Shown piece by piece: positions 27,458-36,138 of a DNA stretch of 64,000 nucleotides. Where the stretch lies: positions 248,001 through 312,000 of the forward strand of contig OY762937.1 in assembly GCA_963667005.1 (NCBI GenBank), read 5' to 3'. This DNA comes from G963662605 sp963667005. GTDB taxonomy: Bacteria; Bacteroidota; Ignavibacteria; Ignavibacteriales; Ignavibacteriaceae. Below the pieces are notes generated by a model. That model saw only the letters and a program-made list of their open reading frames with translations, was not told the origin of the DNA and searched no databases. Each line of letters opens with the position of its first letter. Positions within the stretch are counted from its first letter, which is position 1. A program made the translations under genes and the position numbers.

Positions 27458-28645
27458 TTATTTACCGTTACTACTATAGGGATATAATTTTACGCCCTGG
27501 ACAACACGATGGATCACCCCATTTTGCGATGGTGAATCCGGTTTTAATCCAAGTTTTATTGATTTATGAAAACCGAGTATTTGAGCAGGCAGCACAGACA
27601 CGATTGTTAAAAAATCTTCTTCTAATTTTTCTTCGCCTCTGGAAAGAACAATCTTAAAATCTACATTATAGTCATACTCTTTTTCCATGACCGCGAACGA
27701 ATAGAGATAGCCGCCGTTTTCTTTAACAGCATCAATAAGATCTTTTTCGTATCGGCCAACGTACGATTCATTTGAACACAAATATGTTACAAGTGTTTTA
27801 TCATCAATCACGACCTTCGGACCATGCCTAAAGCCGAGAAACGTATCACATTTACAAATAATCTTACCGTTTGTCAGTTCCTGCAATTTCAGATGTGATT
27901 CCCTGGCAGCCCCGCCGAATAGGCCTGAACCAAGAAATACTGCTCTATTAAAATCCATTTCGGCAATTTCCCGTATCTTATCAACGTACTCATCAAGTAT
28001 CCGGTCGGCGTACTCTACCAATAGCTGTACTTGCGATTCAAGAGAATCAAGTATTTGTAGACGTGAAACAAATAACCCGGCTAAAAGCATTGTTGTAAAG
28101 CTGCTCGTCATTGCAAGGCTTTGATCGTTGGATTCTTCGGGCATAAAATAGAAGAAACACTTTCTTCCCTTCCCGTTCTCCACCAATCTGCTTTTTCGAT
28201 TACAGGTAATAATGAGATGATATACATTATCCGATAATTGATCGGCTAATTCTATAGACTGTGTGCTCTCCGGACTGTCGCCACTGCGTGCGAAGGAGAT
28301 AAGTAAAGTGTTTTTATTTTTTGCGAATACTTGTTCAGGATGTGTAACTAGATCGGTTGTTGCTACCGATTTAGTGAGAAGTCCTGTGTGCTTTTGCATC
28401 GGGCCTTCGAGAATTTCACCTATGAATGCTGAGGTTCCGGCACCGGTTAGAATTATTTGAAGGTTCTTTTGCATAAAGGCTTGAGATAAGAACACTTCCA
28501 AATCAGATTTGATTTTCTTGGTTTCATAAAAAAGTTTCAACCAGGTTTCAGGCTGCTGCGCAATCTCCTTAGACGTGAAAACGGCACCCAGCTTTTGCAA
28601 GTCTGAATCAGAAATGCCAAGATCTCTTATCATTTGCTTTTCCAA
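27458..28645 (-). CDS. agaS: SIS domain sugar isomerase/deaminase, AgaS type
   Basis: The 395-residue protein has two SIS domains. The first carries ILTGAGTSAFIG (66-76) and ISFARSGDSPES (116-127), the second LGSGLFGGAARESHLKLQEL and CDTFLGFRHGPK with the conserved histidine. This pattern is that of AgaS, which turns galactosamine 6-phosphate into tagatose 6-phosphate and ammonia (known for the E. coli aga pathway). It is the first gene of the tagatose operon and is read away from a divergent DeoR regulator. A tagatose-phosphate ketose/aldose isomerase role without deamination is the alternative. Confidence 0.88.
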   Translation of the reverse strand: MEKQMIRDLGISDSDLQKLGAVFTSKEIAQQPETWLKLFYETKKIKSDLEVFLSQAFMQKNLQIILTGAGTSAFIGEILEGPMQKHTGLLTKSVATTDLVTHPEQVFAKNKNTLLISFARSGDSPESTQSIELADQLSDNVYHLIITCNRKSRLVENGKGRKCFFYFMPEESNDQSLAMTSSFTTMLLAGLFVSRLQILDSLESQVQLLVEYADRILDEYVDKIREIAEMDFNRAVFLGSGLFGGAARESHLKLQELTNGKIICKCDTFLGFRHGPKVVIDDKTLVTYLCSNESYVGRYEKDLIDAVKENGGYLYSFAVMEKEYDYNVDFKIVLSRGEEKLEEDFLTIVSVLPAQILGFHKSIKLGLKPDSPSQNGVIHRVVQGVKLYPYSSNGK

Positions 28646-28744
28646 TTTATAACCTTATGCTTTATTTTCGAAATCTTTTGATTTAATATAGTAAAGATTT
28701 CATAATATTGTCAAGGGCTTTTTAAATAAAAGCCGTAGCTTTGT

Positions 28745-28811
28745 GTTTTTTGTCAAAAACAAAGGTTTTGTTGCTCGTTTTTGTGGGTTTTTATTAGCTA
28801 TTGAAAACGAG
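28745..28811. promoter_or_regulatory. Candidate DeoR operators between agaS and the regulator
   Basis: The divergent 260-base gap holds two inverted repeats: GTTTTT-TGTC-AAAAAC at 28745-28760, and CTCGTTTT at 28774-28781 paired with AAAACGAG at 28804-28811. DeoR/GlpR regulators bind such T-rich direct and inverted repeats, and this regulator is encoded right beside them. I infer that they control both directions; no binding data are available. Confidence 0.5.
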
Positions 28812-28908
28812 TCTTACGCCCTTCCTTTACCATAAATTTTTCGAAAGGTTTTGAAAGTAGCTTTTTTTTTGCTAATTTACCCTATTCACAACAATATGAG
28901 TGGAAATA

Positions 28909-29700
28909 ATGAGCAACTTGGAATTAAACGGCGTGGATAGTATCACCCTCGATCGCAGAACAAAAATCCTGGATGACCTGAACAATAACGGCAGTGTCCG
29001 TGTTAATCAATTAAGTCAGATATTTGGCGTCAGCGAAGTCACTATCCGTAATGACCTAACCCACTTGGAGAAAAAAGGTTTTCTCATAAAAACCAGGGGA
29101 GGAGCCATCAAATCACTCCGGGTAGGTATTGATTACCGGTTAAATGAGAAATCAAAAATCCACTCGACGGAAAAACAGAAAATCGGCCAACGCGCTGCTG
29201 AATTGATTCAAGACAACGACACGATTATTATTGACTCAGGCACAACCACAATCGAAGTGGCAAAAAACTTAGGACATCTCAATAATATTACAGTCATTAC
29301 CAACGCCTTAAATATTGCCGGCCAACTCGTTAATTTTGATAATTTAAAGATTATCCTCCTTGGAGGCATACTCCGCAATACATCTCTTTCATTAATAGGC
29401 CCCATAGCCGAAAACAGCATTAAGAATTTTTATTGTGACAAATTATTCGTCGGTGTTGATGGTATTGATTCGCAGTACGGGATATTTACCCCCAATTCGG
29501 AAGAAGCTTATCTCAACCGCCACATGATTGAAAACAGCAAACAAGTGATTGTTGTGACGGATTCAAGTAAGTTCAAGAGAAAGGGATTTGCTTTTATAGC
29601 GCCTATTTCCAAGATCAACATTGTTATTACTGATGCTGGGATTCCACAAGATGAATTAAAAAATCTTCGCAGCATGGGAGTCTCGGTTATAATAGTGTAG
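28909..29700 (+). CDS. DeoR/GlpR family transcriptional regulator
   Basis: The 263-residue product has an N-terminal helix-turn-helix of the DeoR type (RTKILDDLNNNGSVRVNQLS, then FGVSEVTIRNDLTHLEKKGF) and a C-terminal sugar-phosphate sensor domain with the family motifs IIIDSGTTTIEVA and LFVGVDGID. I chose the ATG at 28909, preceded by AGTGGA; a GTG at 28900 would add three residues. It is divergent from agaS and probably represses the tagatose operon until a sugar phosphate intermediate such as tagatose 6-phosphate is bound, as AgaR-like proteins do. Confidence 0.92.
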   Translation: MSNLELNGVDSITLDRRTKILDDLNNNGSVRVNQLSQIFGVSEVTIRNDLTHLEKKGFLIKTRGGAIKSLRVGIDYRLNEKSKIHSTEKQKIGQRAAELIQDNDTIIIDSGTTTIEVAKNLGHLNNITVITNALNIAGQLVNFDNLKIILLGGILRNTSLSLIGPIAENSIKNFYCDKLFVGVDGIDSQYGIFTPNSEEAYLNRHMIENSKQVIVVTDSSKFKRKGFAFIAPISKINIVITDAGIPQDELKNLRSMGVSVIIV

Positions 29701-29776
29701 CTAAAAATAAGCAACGCTGTTTCTATCGTTAACCGTAATACCGAAATACATTACACTCAGCGCTTTTTTGCTATTG

Positions 29777-29813
29777 TGGTACTGTAATCTTCGCTCGAGA
29801 TTACCAGTCTCGC
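29777..29813. repeat. Short imperfect palindrome
   Basis: CTGTAATCT and AGATTACCAG flank a seven-base spacer (about 29781-29806) and a TCTCG segment follows. It resembles the intergenic palindromes elsewhere in the window in size and setting but has a different core. No gene lies between 29701 and the tRNA unit. Confidence 0.4.
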
Positions 29814-29876
29814 TGATATAATGCCGCTTTTTTTCGTTCCGCAGAATCTATACGAAATGCATTTTTTCTCCCTAAT

Positions 29877-30003
29877 TATTTAAAATAAGAAATCCCACTT
29901 ACGGGGGATTGCAAAGTGAGCGTCCCGATCCACCTCGGCGGACGAGTGCATCGGGAAACCACCGACCCTCCCGACAGGTCGGGATGCTCTACCCCCGAGC
30001 CTT
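29877..30003 (-). pseudogene. Decayed tRNA-Lys copy broken by two palindromes
   Basis: This block repeats, about 150 bases away, the order of the intact tRNA-Lys unit at 30029-30143: TATTTAAAATAA, the AAATCCCACTTA terminator arm, GTGAGCG, AACCACCGACCC, and ATGCTCTACCCC followed by GAGC. Two segments are replaced by hairpins: a 34-base one at 29923-29956 (TCCCGAT arms) in place of the T-arm region, and a 16-base perfect palindrome at 29969-29984 (TCCCGACAGGTCGGGA) in place of the anticodon arm. The anticodon loop is gone, so it cannot work as a tRNA. Confidence 0.65.
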
Positions 30004-30035
30004 ATTAATTAATTATTGCATAAGTACTTATTTAA

Positions 30036-30069
30036 AATAAAAAATCCCACTTAATAAGTGGGATTTTTA
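30036..30069 (-). terminator. Rho-independent terminator of tRNA-Lys
   Basis: The perfect palindrome AAAAATCCCACTT-AA-TAAGTGGGATTTTT (30040-30067) lies 4 bases past the tRNA 3' end on the minus strand and is followed by an A/T run. It is symmetrical, so it could act in both directions. Confidence 0.8.
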
Positions 30070-30071
30070 AG

Positions 30072-30143
30072 TGAGCGCGGGTGGGCTCGAACCACCGACC
30101 CTTTGCTTAAAAGGCAAATGCTCTACCCCTGAGCTACGCGCCC
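30072..30143 (-). tRNA. tRNA-Lys (anticodon TTT)
   Basis: Reading the minus strand, the 72 bases fold into a full cloverleaf: acceptor GGGCGCG pairs with CGCGCTC (one G-T pair), D-arm AGCTCAGGGGTAGAGC, anticodon arm TTTGC-CTTTTAA-GCAAA, and T-arm GGTGG-TTCGAGC-CCACC with the invariant TTCGA. The anticodon TTT reads lysine codons. The discriminator base is A; CCA is not encoded. A terminator follows at once. Confidence 0.95.
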
Positions 30144-30271
30144 TTACCATTATCCATAAAATGAATAATTTCAAGACTTTAAATATAAGGTTTTTCTCAA
30201 AACCATGCAAATTGGAAATTTGCCCAAAATTGCAGGAAATGTCCGGATATATGTAATATTGCTTCTGTTCG

Positions 30272-32245
30272 CTAAACCGGAATCGTGAAATAAAATGTTG
30301 AGCCGCGTCCCAGCTTGCTGGTCACCCCAATCTTCCCGCCATGAGTCTCAACGATTTTTTTACAAATTGCCAAGCCAAGTCCGGAACTCTTCTCATTCCC
30401 GGTACTTTTTGCCGACGTTACACTAAATTCTTTAAACAATTTCTCAATATCCTCTTCGGGTATTCCAACACCGGCATCGGTAACTTCAGTTCTTATAAAA
30501 GCACCTTCAAGTCTTATCTTAATGTTTACCACAGTTCCGGGCTCGGAATATTTTATCGCGTTATCCAATAAATTATTCAATACCTGCCGTATCTTATTCG
30601 GATCGCAAAATACACCGAGTTCAACTTCGGGCAAATTTAGACTGATTTGTATGTTTTTCTTTGAGCCTCTAATTCGGTAATAATCAACCGTCTCCTTCAG
30701 CAATTCAGAATATGCGACGGATTCCTTTGTTAGCACAAGTTTACCCGCAGCGATAACGGTAATATCAAGCAGGTCGTTTGCCAACTGAAGAGAAGAGCGC
30801 GTAATATTGCCGATGTATCCCAGAAATTTATTCACATCCTCATAATTGGATTCTTCCAATTCCGAAGAAATTACCTCCACCAAACCGCTTATTGTTCCCA
30901 GCGGGCTGCGCAAATCATGTGCAACTCTTCCCAATATTTTGTTTCTCTGCTCATCAAGTGCCTGCAGTTCTTCATTCTTTCCGGTGAGCTGTTCGTTTTT
31001 CTCGGCTATCTCGGTATTCTGTTTTTCGATAAACTCTTTTTGTTTAAGCAACTCGGCATTCTGTTTAACATTAGCATCGGTTTGCAGCAACAGAAGTTGA
31101 TTGATTTTGTGTTCTTTCTGTCTGCTTTTAAAAACCACGTATGAAATTATGAGTCCGGCCGCAATAATAAACACAAGAACAATCAATGCAAGATTTTTTT
31201 CGTGTGATTTTTGCTTAAGTGCCGATATCTCACTTTCCCGATGCCGGATTTCATTATTAAGCTGTATTCTGCTGAGACTTTCGGTTTTATCCAAGGACAT
31301 AATGCTGTCATTAGCGCTGCTTGATATTTCAAGATATTTCAAAGAATTTCGATAATCACCCATTGCTTTGTAACATTCATAAAGTATAGCAGATGAGCGA
31401 TATATATCCCAATAGGATTCCAAGTCACTCGAGATATCGAGTGCTTTTTTTGCAAAGTCAATTGTTTCAGGATACTTTTTCCCCGACATCATAACTTTTG
31501 CTAAAACAATATTGCAGCCCGCCTCCCCTTCAGCGTAATGCATTTTCTGACTTAACTGCAAACCCGATTCGGCAAACCGTCTAGCCTGTATATTATTTCC
31601 AAGTTTATTATGTACAATAGCCATATTCAAATGTGCATTGGCTATACTATAAAGATTTTTATATCTTTCAGCTATTGCCAGTGATTTTAGGAAATATGCC
31701 AGCGCCTGTTTAAGACTGTCTTGTTCCACGTAAACATTTGCCATACAATTCAAAGCGACACCGTAATTGACGGTGTCTTGCAATGATTCGAATATTTGAC
31801 CGGCCTCACGAAAAACGTCCATGGCCATAGTAAGCTCAAGTCCGTTTTTATAGATATTCCCGAGAGTAATCTTACCCGCGGCAATACCTTTTTCATCATG
31901 CAATTGTTCTTTTAGGTCAAGTGAGTTATAGATATATTTCAAGCCCGTGGCATAGTTGTCTTTCATGGTGTAGGCTGTTCCCAACAAATGCATACACACG
32001 GCTTTCCCCTTAATATAATTCAGCTTTTCGGAAAGCGCCAACCCTTTTTGTGCATACCAAATAACGCTGTCGGGATCAATAAGCATGTAGTCCTGAGCGA
32101 TTTTAATCGCCAGACTTACTTTTGAAGTGTCCTCGCGTAACTCATGGAATTGTTTTAATAAAGAATCCTGGACATGCACATTCTGACCGAGACCGGTGAA
32201 GGACAGGAGGAAGAACAATATTATTATAATGGTCGTATTTTTCAC
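30272..32245 (-). CDS. TPR-containing sensor histidine kinase
   Basis: The 657-residue product has a signal peptide (to FTGLGQ, residue 21) and then about seven tetratricopeptide repeats in the periplasm (about 30-330). A TM helix (about 350-372) leads to a long coiled coil rich in Gln, Glu and Lys (about 375-430). The kinase core has HisKA with His443 (VAHDLRSP) and the ATPase domain (Asn562 in NLLDNAIKY, Asp590 in DAGVG, SGLGLAI). This architecture is common in Bacteroidota-type two-component systems. No response regulator is adjacent, so it is an orphan here. Signal unknown; TPRs suggest protein-protein contact. Confidence 0.92.
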   Translation of the reverse strand: MKNTTIIIILFFLLSFTGLGQNVHVQDSLLKQFHELREDTSKVSLAIKIAQDYMLIDPDSVIWYAQKGLALSEKLNYIKGKAVCMHLLGTAYTMKDNYATGLKYIYNSLDLKEQLHDEKGIAAGKITLGNIYKNGLELTMAMDVFREAGQIFESLQDTVNYGVALNCMANVYVEQDSLKQALAYFLKSLAIAERYKNLYSIANAHLNMAIVHNKLGNNIQARRFAESGLQLSQKMHYAEGEAGCNIVLAKVMMSGKKYPETIDFAKKALDISSDLESYWDIYRSSAILYECYKAMGDYRNSLKYLEISSSANDSIMSLDKTESLSRIQLNNEIRHRESEISALKQKSHEKNLALIVLVFIIAAGLIISYVVFKSRQKEHKINQLLLLQTDANVKQNAELLKQKEFIEKQNTEIAEKNEQLTGKNEELQALDEQRNKILGRVAHDLRSPLGTISGLVEVISSELEESNYEDVNKFLGYIGNITRSSLQLANDLLDITVIAAGKLVLTKESVAYSELLKETVDYYRIRGSKKNIQISLNLPEVELGVFCDPNKIRQVLNNLLDNAIKYSEPGTVVNIKIRLEGAFIRTEVTDAGVGIPEEDIEKLFKEFSVTSAKSTGNEKSSGLGLAICKKIVETHGGKIGVTSKLGRGSTFYFTIPV

Positions 32246-32386
32246 TGCAGCCGTTTCGACATAATACTAATTCGGATATTATATTACCGAATAATTGATA
32301 CTGATAACAGAATATCGCATAACCGCTTCAAAATTGCAAGCCCGGAATAATAAAATCATCTGCCTATGTAGATTCCGGTAATTCGA

Positions 32387-34432
32387 TCATTCCAGACCGA
32401 ATAATATTGCATCATCCTGCGCCGTTACGGTAAACTTAACAGGAAGAATTCTTTTTTCACCGGGAGCAATCTCAATCTTCCATTCAAGCCCGTTCTCCGG
32501 AGTCGGCTTTATTTCCTCCGGATTTGGCTCAATCAGCGCAACCTTAACTGCATCAGTAACAGAAAGCGGGAAATTATCGCGAACGGTTATAGTCTCCTTC
32601 GTCCCGTGTTTGTTAACAATGACATTCTCATAATTATAAATCATTGTTTTGGATTTACTGAATGTACCGCCGGATTCAGTGAACTTCCGGATCTGTTTTC
32701 TTTCCATGTGAATTCTGTTATCTACACCGAGAGGCAATTCCAGAGTATCAGTCGGAACAACGGTATTTATCGAGGTCGTATTAACAAACTCATTATCAAC
32801 GAAAAGACTTACTGCTCCGGACAATAACGGGTAGTCATTTGCATTTACAATTCTACCCTTCAGATACACAGCCTGTGAAACTCTTGGCACGGCGACGTAC
32901 TCGAATGTTGCCGGCAATGTTTTAAAAGCGATGGTCGTTTTATGCTTTAAATTATCAGAAGGGATTGTTGTTTTGGCTGGGATTGCAAATACAGTTGATA
33001 GGGATTTTGCTTCGGTACCAACAAATTTAAAATCACCCTGCTCTGTATCAACTCTAATGCCTTGAATGTCCTCTGAGGCACTTATCCTTGTCAAGGTCTT
33101 GTTTTTCTCAACTTCAGGCCTCTCCGCAATTATCACACAGGCACTGGACTCTACAAAAGTCTCTTCCATTTCAACAGTTAATGCTGTGGTCGTTTGTGGG
33201 TTCAGATTGACCGATGCCATCATTCTTTTGTATCCGATAAAACTAATAATTACATTAATATTAGACCTCGGCACAGTAACAATTCGGAAATTTCCATTAA
33301 GATCAGTTACACTTGAATCTTTCGTGTTCTGGATGGCAACCGTTACACCTAAAAGCGGCTCTCTGGTTTTAGCGTCAGTAACATTTCCAACTAATTCAGT
33401 CTCATCACGTCTCAACCCAAAATTATTTACATATTGCACAGTTATATGCTGAGAAGGCTTCGCAGATTTTTCTTTGTCTTGAGCCGGCGTTGTGTAGCGA
33501 TATTCCTTTCCGACGATGAGTGGCTTAAGTTCGGGCAATTCATTATTATTCACCGGATCGGCTGTTGATAGGATCAGGTTTACGCCACTCCAATCTTCAC
33601 CCGTACTTTGAAAAACCATCCCGTAGTATTGGATTTGTGCAGTTTTATCGCCTGAATCAACACGCAAGTCATATTGCGCGTTCCATCCGCAACCGCTTAT
33701 CCGGTATACCGGATTAAATGTTACGTTTTGCTCGGATTCTGACTGAAATGAAACAGTAACATCTTTTAAGCGCAGAAGAACTACATCGCCTTGTTTTTTG
33801 CCGTTCGATATATTGTTTAACTCCAACTCAGCTTTGTTTCCAATCCTCTGCTCACGGCGCTTACCGATAAGCACCTGAGAAAGATTTTTTTCGATATACT
33901 GCAGCAGCTCACTCCACTGATGCGTCGTTTTCGTATCGCTGTACAGCTTTTCGTTAAGACTTTTGACAAATTGACTTTTAAATGATTCAATAAGGCTTTG
34001 TCTTGCATCATAGAGCGCGATCCGGTTCGCAGATTTATCTATAACGTTTTTCAGAGAATCAATTATTGCGGTGGTTTTATCAACAACTATTTTTGAGGGA
34101 TCTCTTATAACCCTTGTTGAAATTTTAATGTCGGTAATTTTCACTCCGCTTGAGGTTTTAATCCGCAGTGATTCATCGCGCAGTAGCCCGGGCAAATCTT
34201 TTAATATTATTGTATTATTTCCGGCCTTTGCGTGAACCTGCACATCGCGCACTACTTGTGCTTGAGACTCGAATACGGTCACATTCGTAATCTTTGAGCT
34301 AACTGATTGTGGTACCTGAGCCGATACACTCATTAAAACCGATGAAAGAACCACGGCAATGCCAGTTAAAGAAATAACGATTCTCATACATTCACTAATT
34401 ATGGCTATTGAATAAATTCTGATGCGTTTCAT
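32387..34432 (-). CDS. DUF4139/MuiA-like protein with an inserted TonB-receptor-type N-terminal region
   Basis: The 681-residue product has a long signal region (cleavage near SVSAQ, residue 39), a DUF4140-type N-terminal domain (about 45-120), a helical stretch (about 120-220) and a DUF4139 beta domain. Between about 345 and 460 the DUF4139 part is interrupted by a carboxypeptidase-like domain (ELVGNVTDAKTREPLLGVTV to VEMEE) and a linker (VIIAERPEVEKNKTLTRISA) of the kind found before TonB-receptor plugs. The paralog upstream lacks this insert. The GGAG site at the end of the upstream gene supports the start at 34432, two residues after that gene's stop; Met16 is an alternative. Function of the MuiA-like family is unclear; probably a cell-envelope protein. 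Confidence 0.82.
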   Translation of the reverse strand: MKRIRIYSIAIISECMRIVISLTGIAVVLSSVLMSVSAQVPQSVSSKITNVTVFESQAQVVRDVQVHAKAGNNTIILKDLPGLLRDESLRIKTSSGVKITDIKISTRVIRDPSKIVVDKTTAIIDSLKNVIDKSANRIALYDARQSLIESFKSQFVKSLNEKLYSDTKTTHQWSELLQYIEKNLSQVLIGKRREQRIGNKAELELNNISNGKKQGDVVLLRLKDVTVSFQSESEQNVTFNPVYRISGCGWNAQYDLRVDSGDKTAQIQYYGMVFQSTGEDWSGVNLILSTADPVNNNELPELKPLIVGKEYRYTTPAQDKEKSAKPSQHITVQYVNNFGLRRDETELVGNVTDAKTREPLLGVTVAIQNTKDSSVTDLNGNFRIVTVPRSNINVIISFIGYKRMMASVNLNPQTTTALTVEMEETFVESSACVIIAERPEVEKNKTLTRISASEDIQGIRVDTEQGDFKFVGTEAKSLSTVFAIPAKTTIPSDNLKHKTTIAFKTLPATFEYVAVPRVSQAVYLKGRIVNANDYPLLSGAVSLFVDNEFVNTTSINTVVPTDTLELPLGVDNRIHMERKQIRKFTESGGTFSKSKTMIYNYENVIVNKHGTKETITVRDNFPLSVTDAVKVALIEPNPEEIKPTPENGLEWKIEIAPGEKRILPVKFTVTAQDDAILFGLE

Positions 34433-34435
34433 ATT

Positions 34436-36004
34436 CTACTCCATTCCATAAACAGTTACTTGTTTGGGAGCCGTCACACTGTATTTAATTGGAATCACCT
34501 TTCTCTCCCCGGGCTGCAGTGTAATCTTCCAGGAAAGCTTTCTATCGGAGCCTAATTTCTCAAAAGGAATATCCGGTTCAAGAAGCTTAATGGTAATATC
34601 ATCACTTGATGCAATAGGAATCTGATCCTGCAAATCTAGTTCGACAGGAACTGTTCTGTTATTTACAAGCTGAATTTCAAATGCATAGTCAGCTCTACGG
34701 CTCCCGCCAAATAATCCGGCAGATTCTATCTTCCGATAGATCAGCTTTTTTTCTGCTTGAAGTTTATCGTCTGGTCCCAAAGTTACCACCAAAGTATCGT
34801 TTTGAATAGTATTTTCACATCCGGTTTTTTTTATAAAATCGTTATCGACAAAGACACTTAATTCGCCGCTTAATATGGGAAAATCAAAAGTATTGACGAG
34901 ATAGCCTTGAAGAAAAACACCTGTAGAAAGTTTGGGAATCGATGAATATTTCAGGATTGTAGGAACGACCTTAGTTGCAATGGTAATTTGATGATTGCTA
35001 TTGTCGCTTGGAATACTAATTTTTTCATTAATATAAAATGTGGTTGATAAGTCCGTTTTATGTACATCCGGAGCTGTAAAGCCGGATGCATCAGCATTTC
35101 TTCCTCCTCTGAATTGACCTTGATTATCTGCAATTCCAATCAGCCATGTTTTTTGTTTGGGAATTTGGAGATTGTTTGTCGGATTCGCGGTTGAAAGCGC
35201 GAGATATATGTCGCTCCAATCCTCGCCGGTTGATTGTTGTACCATACCATAATAAGAAAATTCAGTCTTACTATCGGACGGGTAAACATGTGCGTCATAA
35301 ACCGGATACCATCTTGTAGCTCTGGTCAAGTATGCTGCAGTTATGTGTGTAATCCCTTTATCGGCTGTTTCAACGACTAATGTAATTTCCTTAAACTGTT
35401 TCGTCTGGCTGGATTGTAAAATAGCCAGATTTTGCTTTTCCACGGCTTTCTGTTTTTCAATTTCCTTTATTATCTTGCGAACACTATCGGCGCTCCTGAT
35501 AACCCGCTGCAGATTGTTTTCAACAAAGTCAAGCGATGTGCCCCAATCGCCGGGAGCAGCCACATCAACAGATTGTTTGTTAAATACTATTTTCGGAGAC
35601 TCCGCGTGAATTGATTCTAATACGCCACGTTGATAATCAATTACTGCTGCTTTATCCTCACACGAGGATATGGCTTCTGCGAGCGAATCCAATTTGGCAT
35701 TAAGTTTCTTTACTTTATTCTGCTGAATATCGTTAGTAGTTATTGTACTTATTTTCAGTTCCAAAATCCGCACATCACCTTCACCCCGGGCCACTGCTCG
35801 AATGGATTCATCCCGCAAATCAACCGGAAGGTTGGACAAAATTACCGTACTGATTCCTTTGGAAAGTGTCACTTCACATTCGCGGGTAATCAGAGCATGA
35901 TCCCGATATACGGTTGCGGAAGCAACATGCGAATCAACACGATATTCCGGTTGAGAATAAAGACTGGTTAGTAAGAAGAAAAGAATACAACAATACTTTA
36001 GCAT
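34436..36004 (-). CDS. DUF4139/MuiA-like envelope protein
   Basis: The 522-residue product has a signal peptide (to LYSQ, residue 17), a DUF4140 N-terminal domain with the family-like VDSHVASATVYRDHALITRE opening, a coiled-coil middle (about 90-210) and a DUF4139 C-terminal beta domain (about 215-522, with ARWYPVYDAHV-like strands and YYGMVQQSTGEDWSDI, a strongly shared motif). It is a paralog of the next gene, which shares the TGEDWS motif and the PSDN strand. The two are translationally coupled (the downstream start lies 3 bases after this stop). The family is named after a Pseudomonas/Salmonella mucoidy-related protein but its biochemistry is unknown. Confidence 0.82.
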   Translation of the reverse strand: MLKYCCILFFLLTSLYSQPEYRVDSHVASATVYRDHALITRECEVTLSKGISTVILSNLPVDLRDESIRAVARGEGDVRILELKISTITTNDIQQNKVKKLNAKLDSLAEAISSCEDKAAVIDYQRGVLESIHAESPKIVFNKQSVDVAAPGDWGTSLDFVENNLQRVIRSADSVRKIIKEIEKQKAVEKQNLAILQSSQTKQFKEITLVVETADKGITHITAAYLTRATRWYPVYDAHVYPSDSKTEFSYYGMVQQSTGEDWSDIYLALSTANPTNNLQIPKQKTWLIGIADNQGQFRGGRNADASGFTAPDVHKTDLSTTFYINEKISIPSDNSNHQITIATKVVPTILKYSSIPKLSTGVFLQGYLVNTFDFPILSGELSVFVDNDFIKKTGCENTIQNDTLVVTLGPDDKLQAEKKLIYRKIESAGLFGGSRRADYAFEIQLVNNRTVPVELDLQDQIPIASSDDITIKLLEPDIPFEKLGSDRKLSWKITLQPGERKVIPIKYSVTAPKQVTVYGME

Positions 36005-36083
36005 AGTATCTCCCTATCCCTAAATGGCAACATGCTTTTTTATGAAAGCAAAATATTAATAATTTATCTTGACTGCAAATAAT

Positions 36084-36111
36084 AAAAAAGCCGTTCTCTT
36101 GGAACGGCTTT
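36084..36111 (-). terminator. Terminator after the fibronectin-III/dockerin-like gene
   Basis: AAAGCCGTTC and GAACGGCTTT form a 10-base stem with a short loop, followed by a T-rich tail on the minus strand. It lies just past the stop of the large secreted protein and before the DUF4139 pair, so that pair has its own promoter. Confidence 0.85.
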
Positions 36112-36138
36112 GGCGAGTACTTATTTTTGAATATTATA

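Noticed and set aside
29923..30003. Left tRNA-Lys copy as an unusual working tRNA
   Set aside because: The replaced anticodon arm has no seven-base loop with T33, and the acceptor and T arms cannot form.
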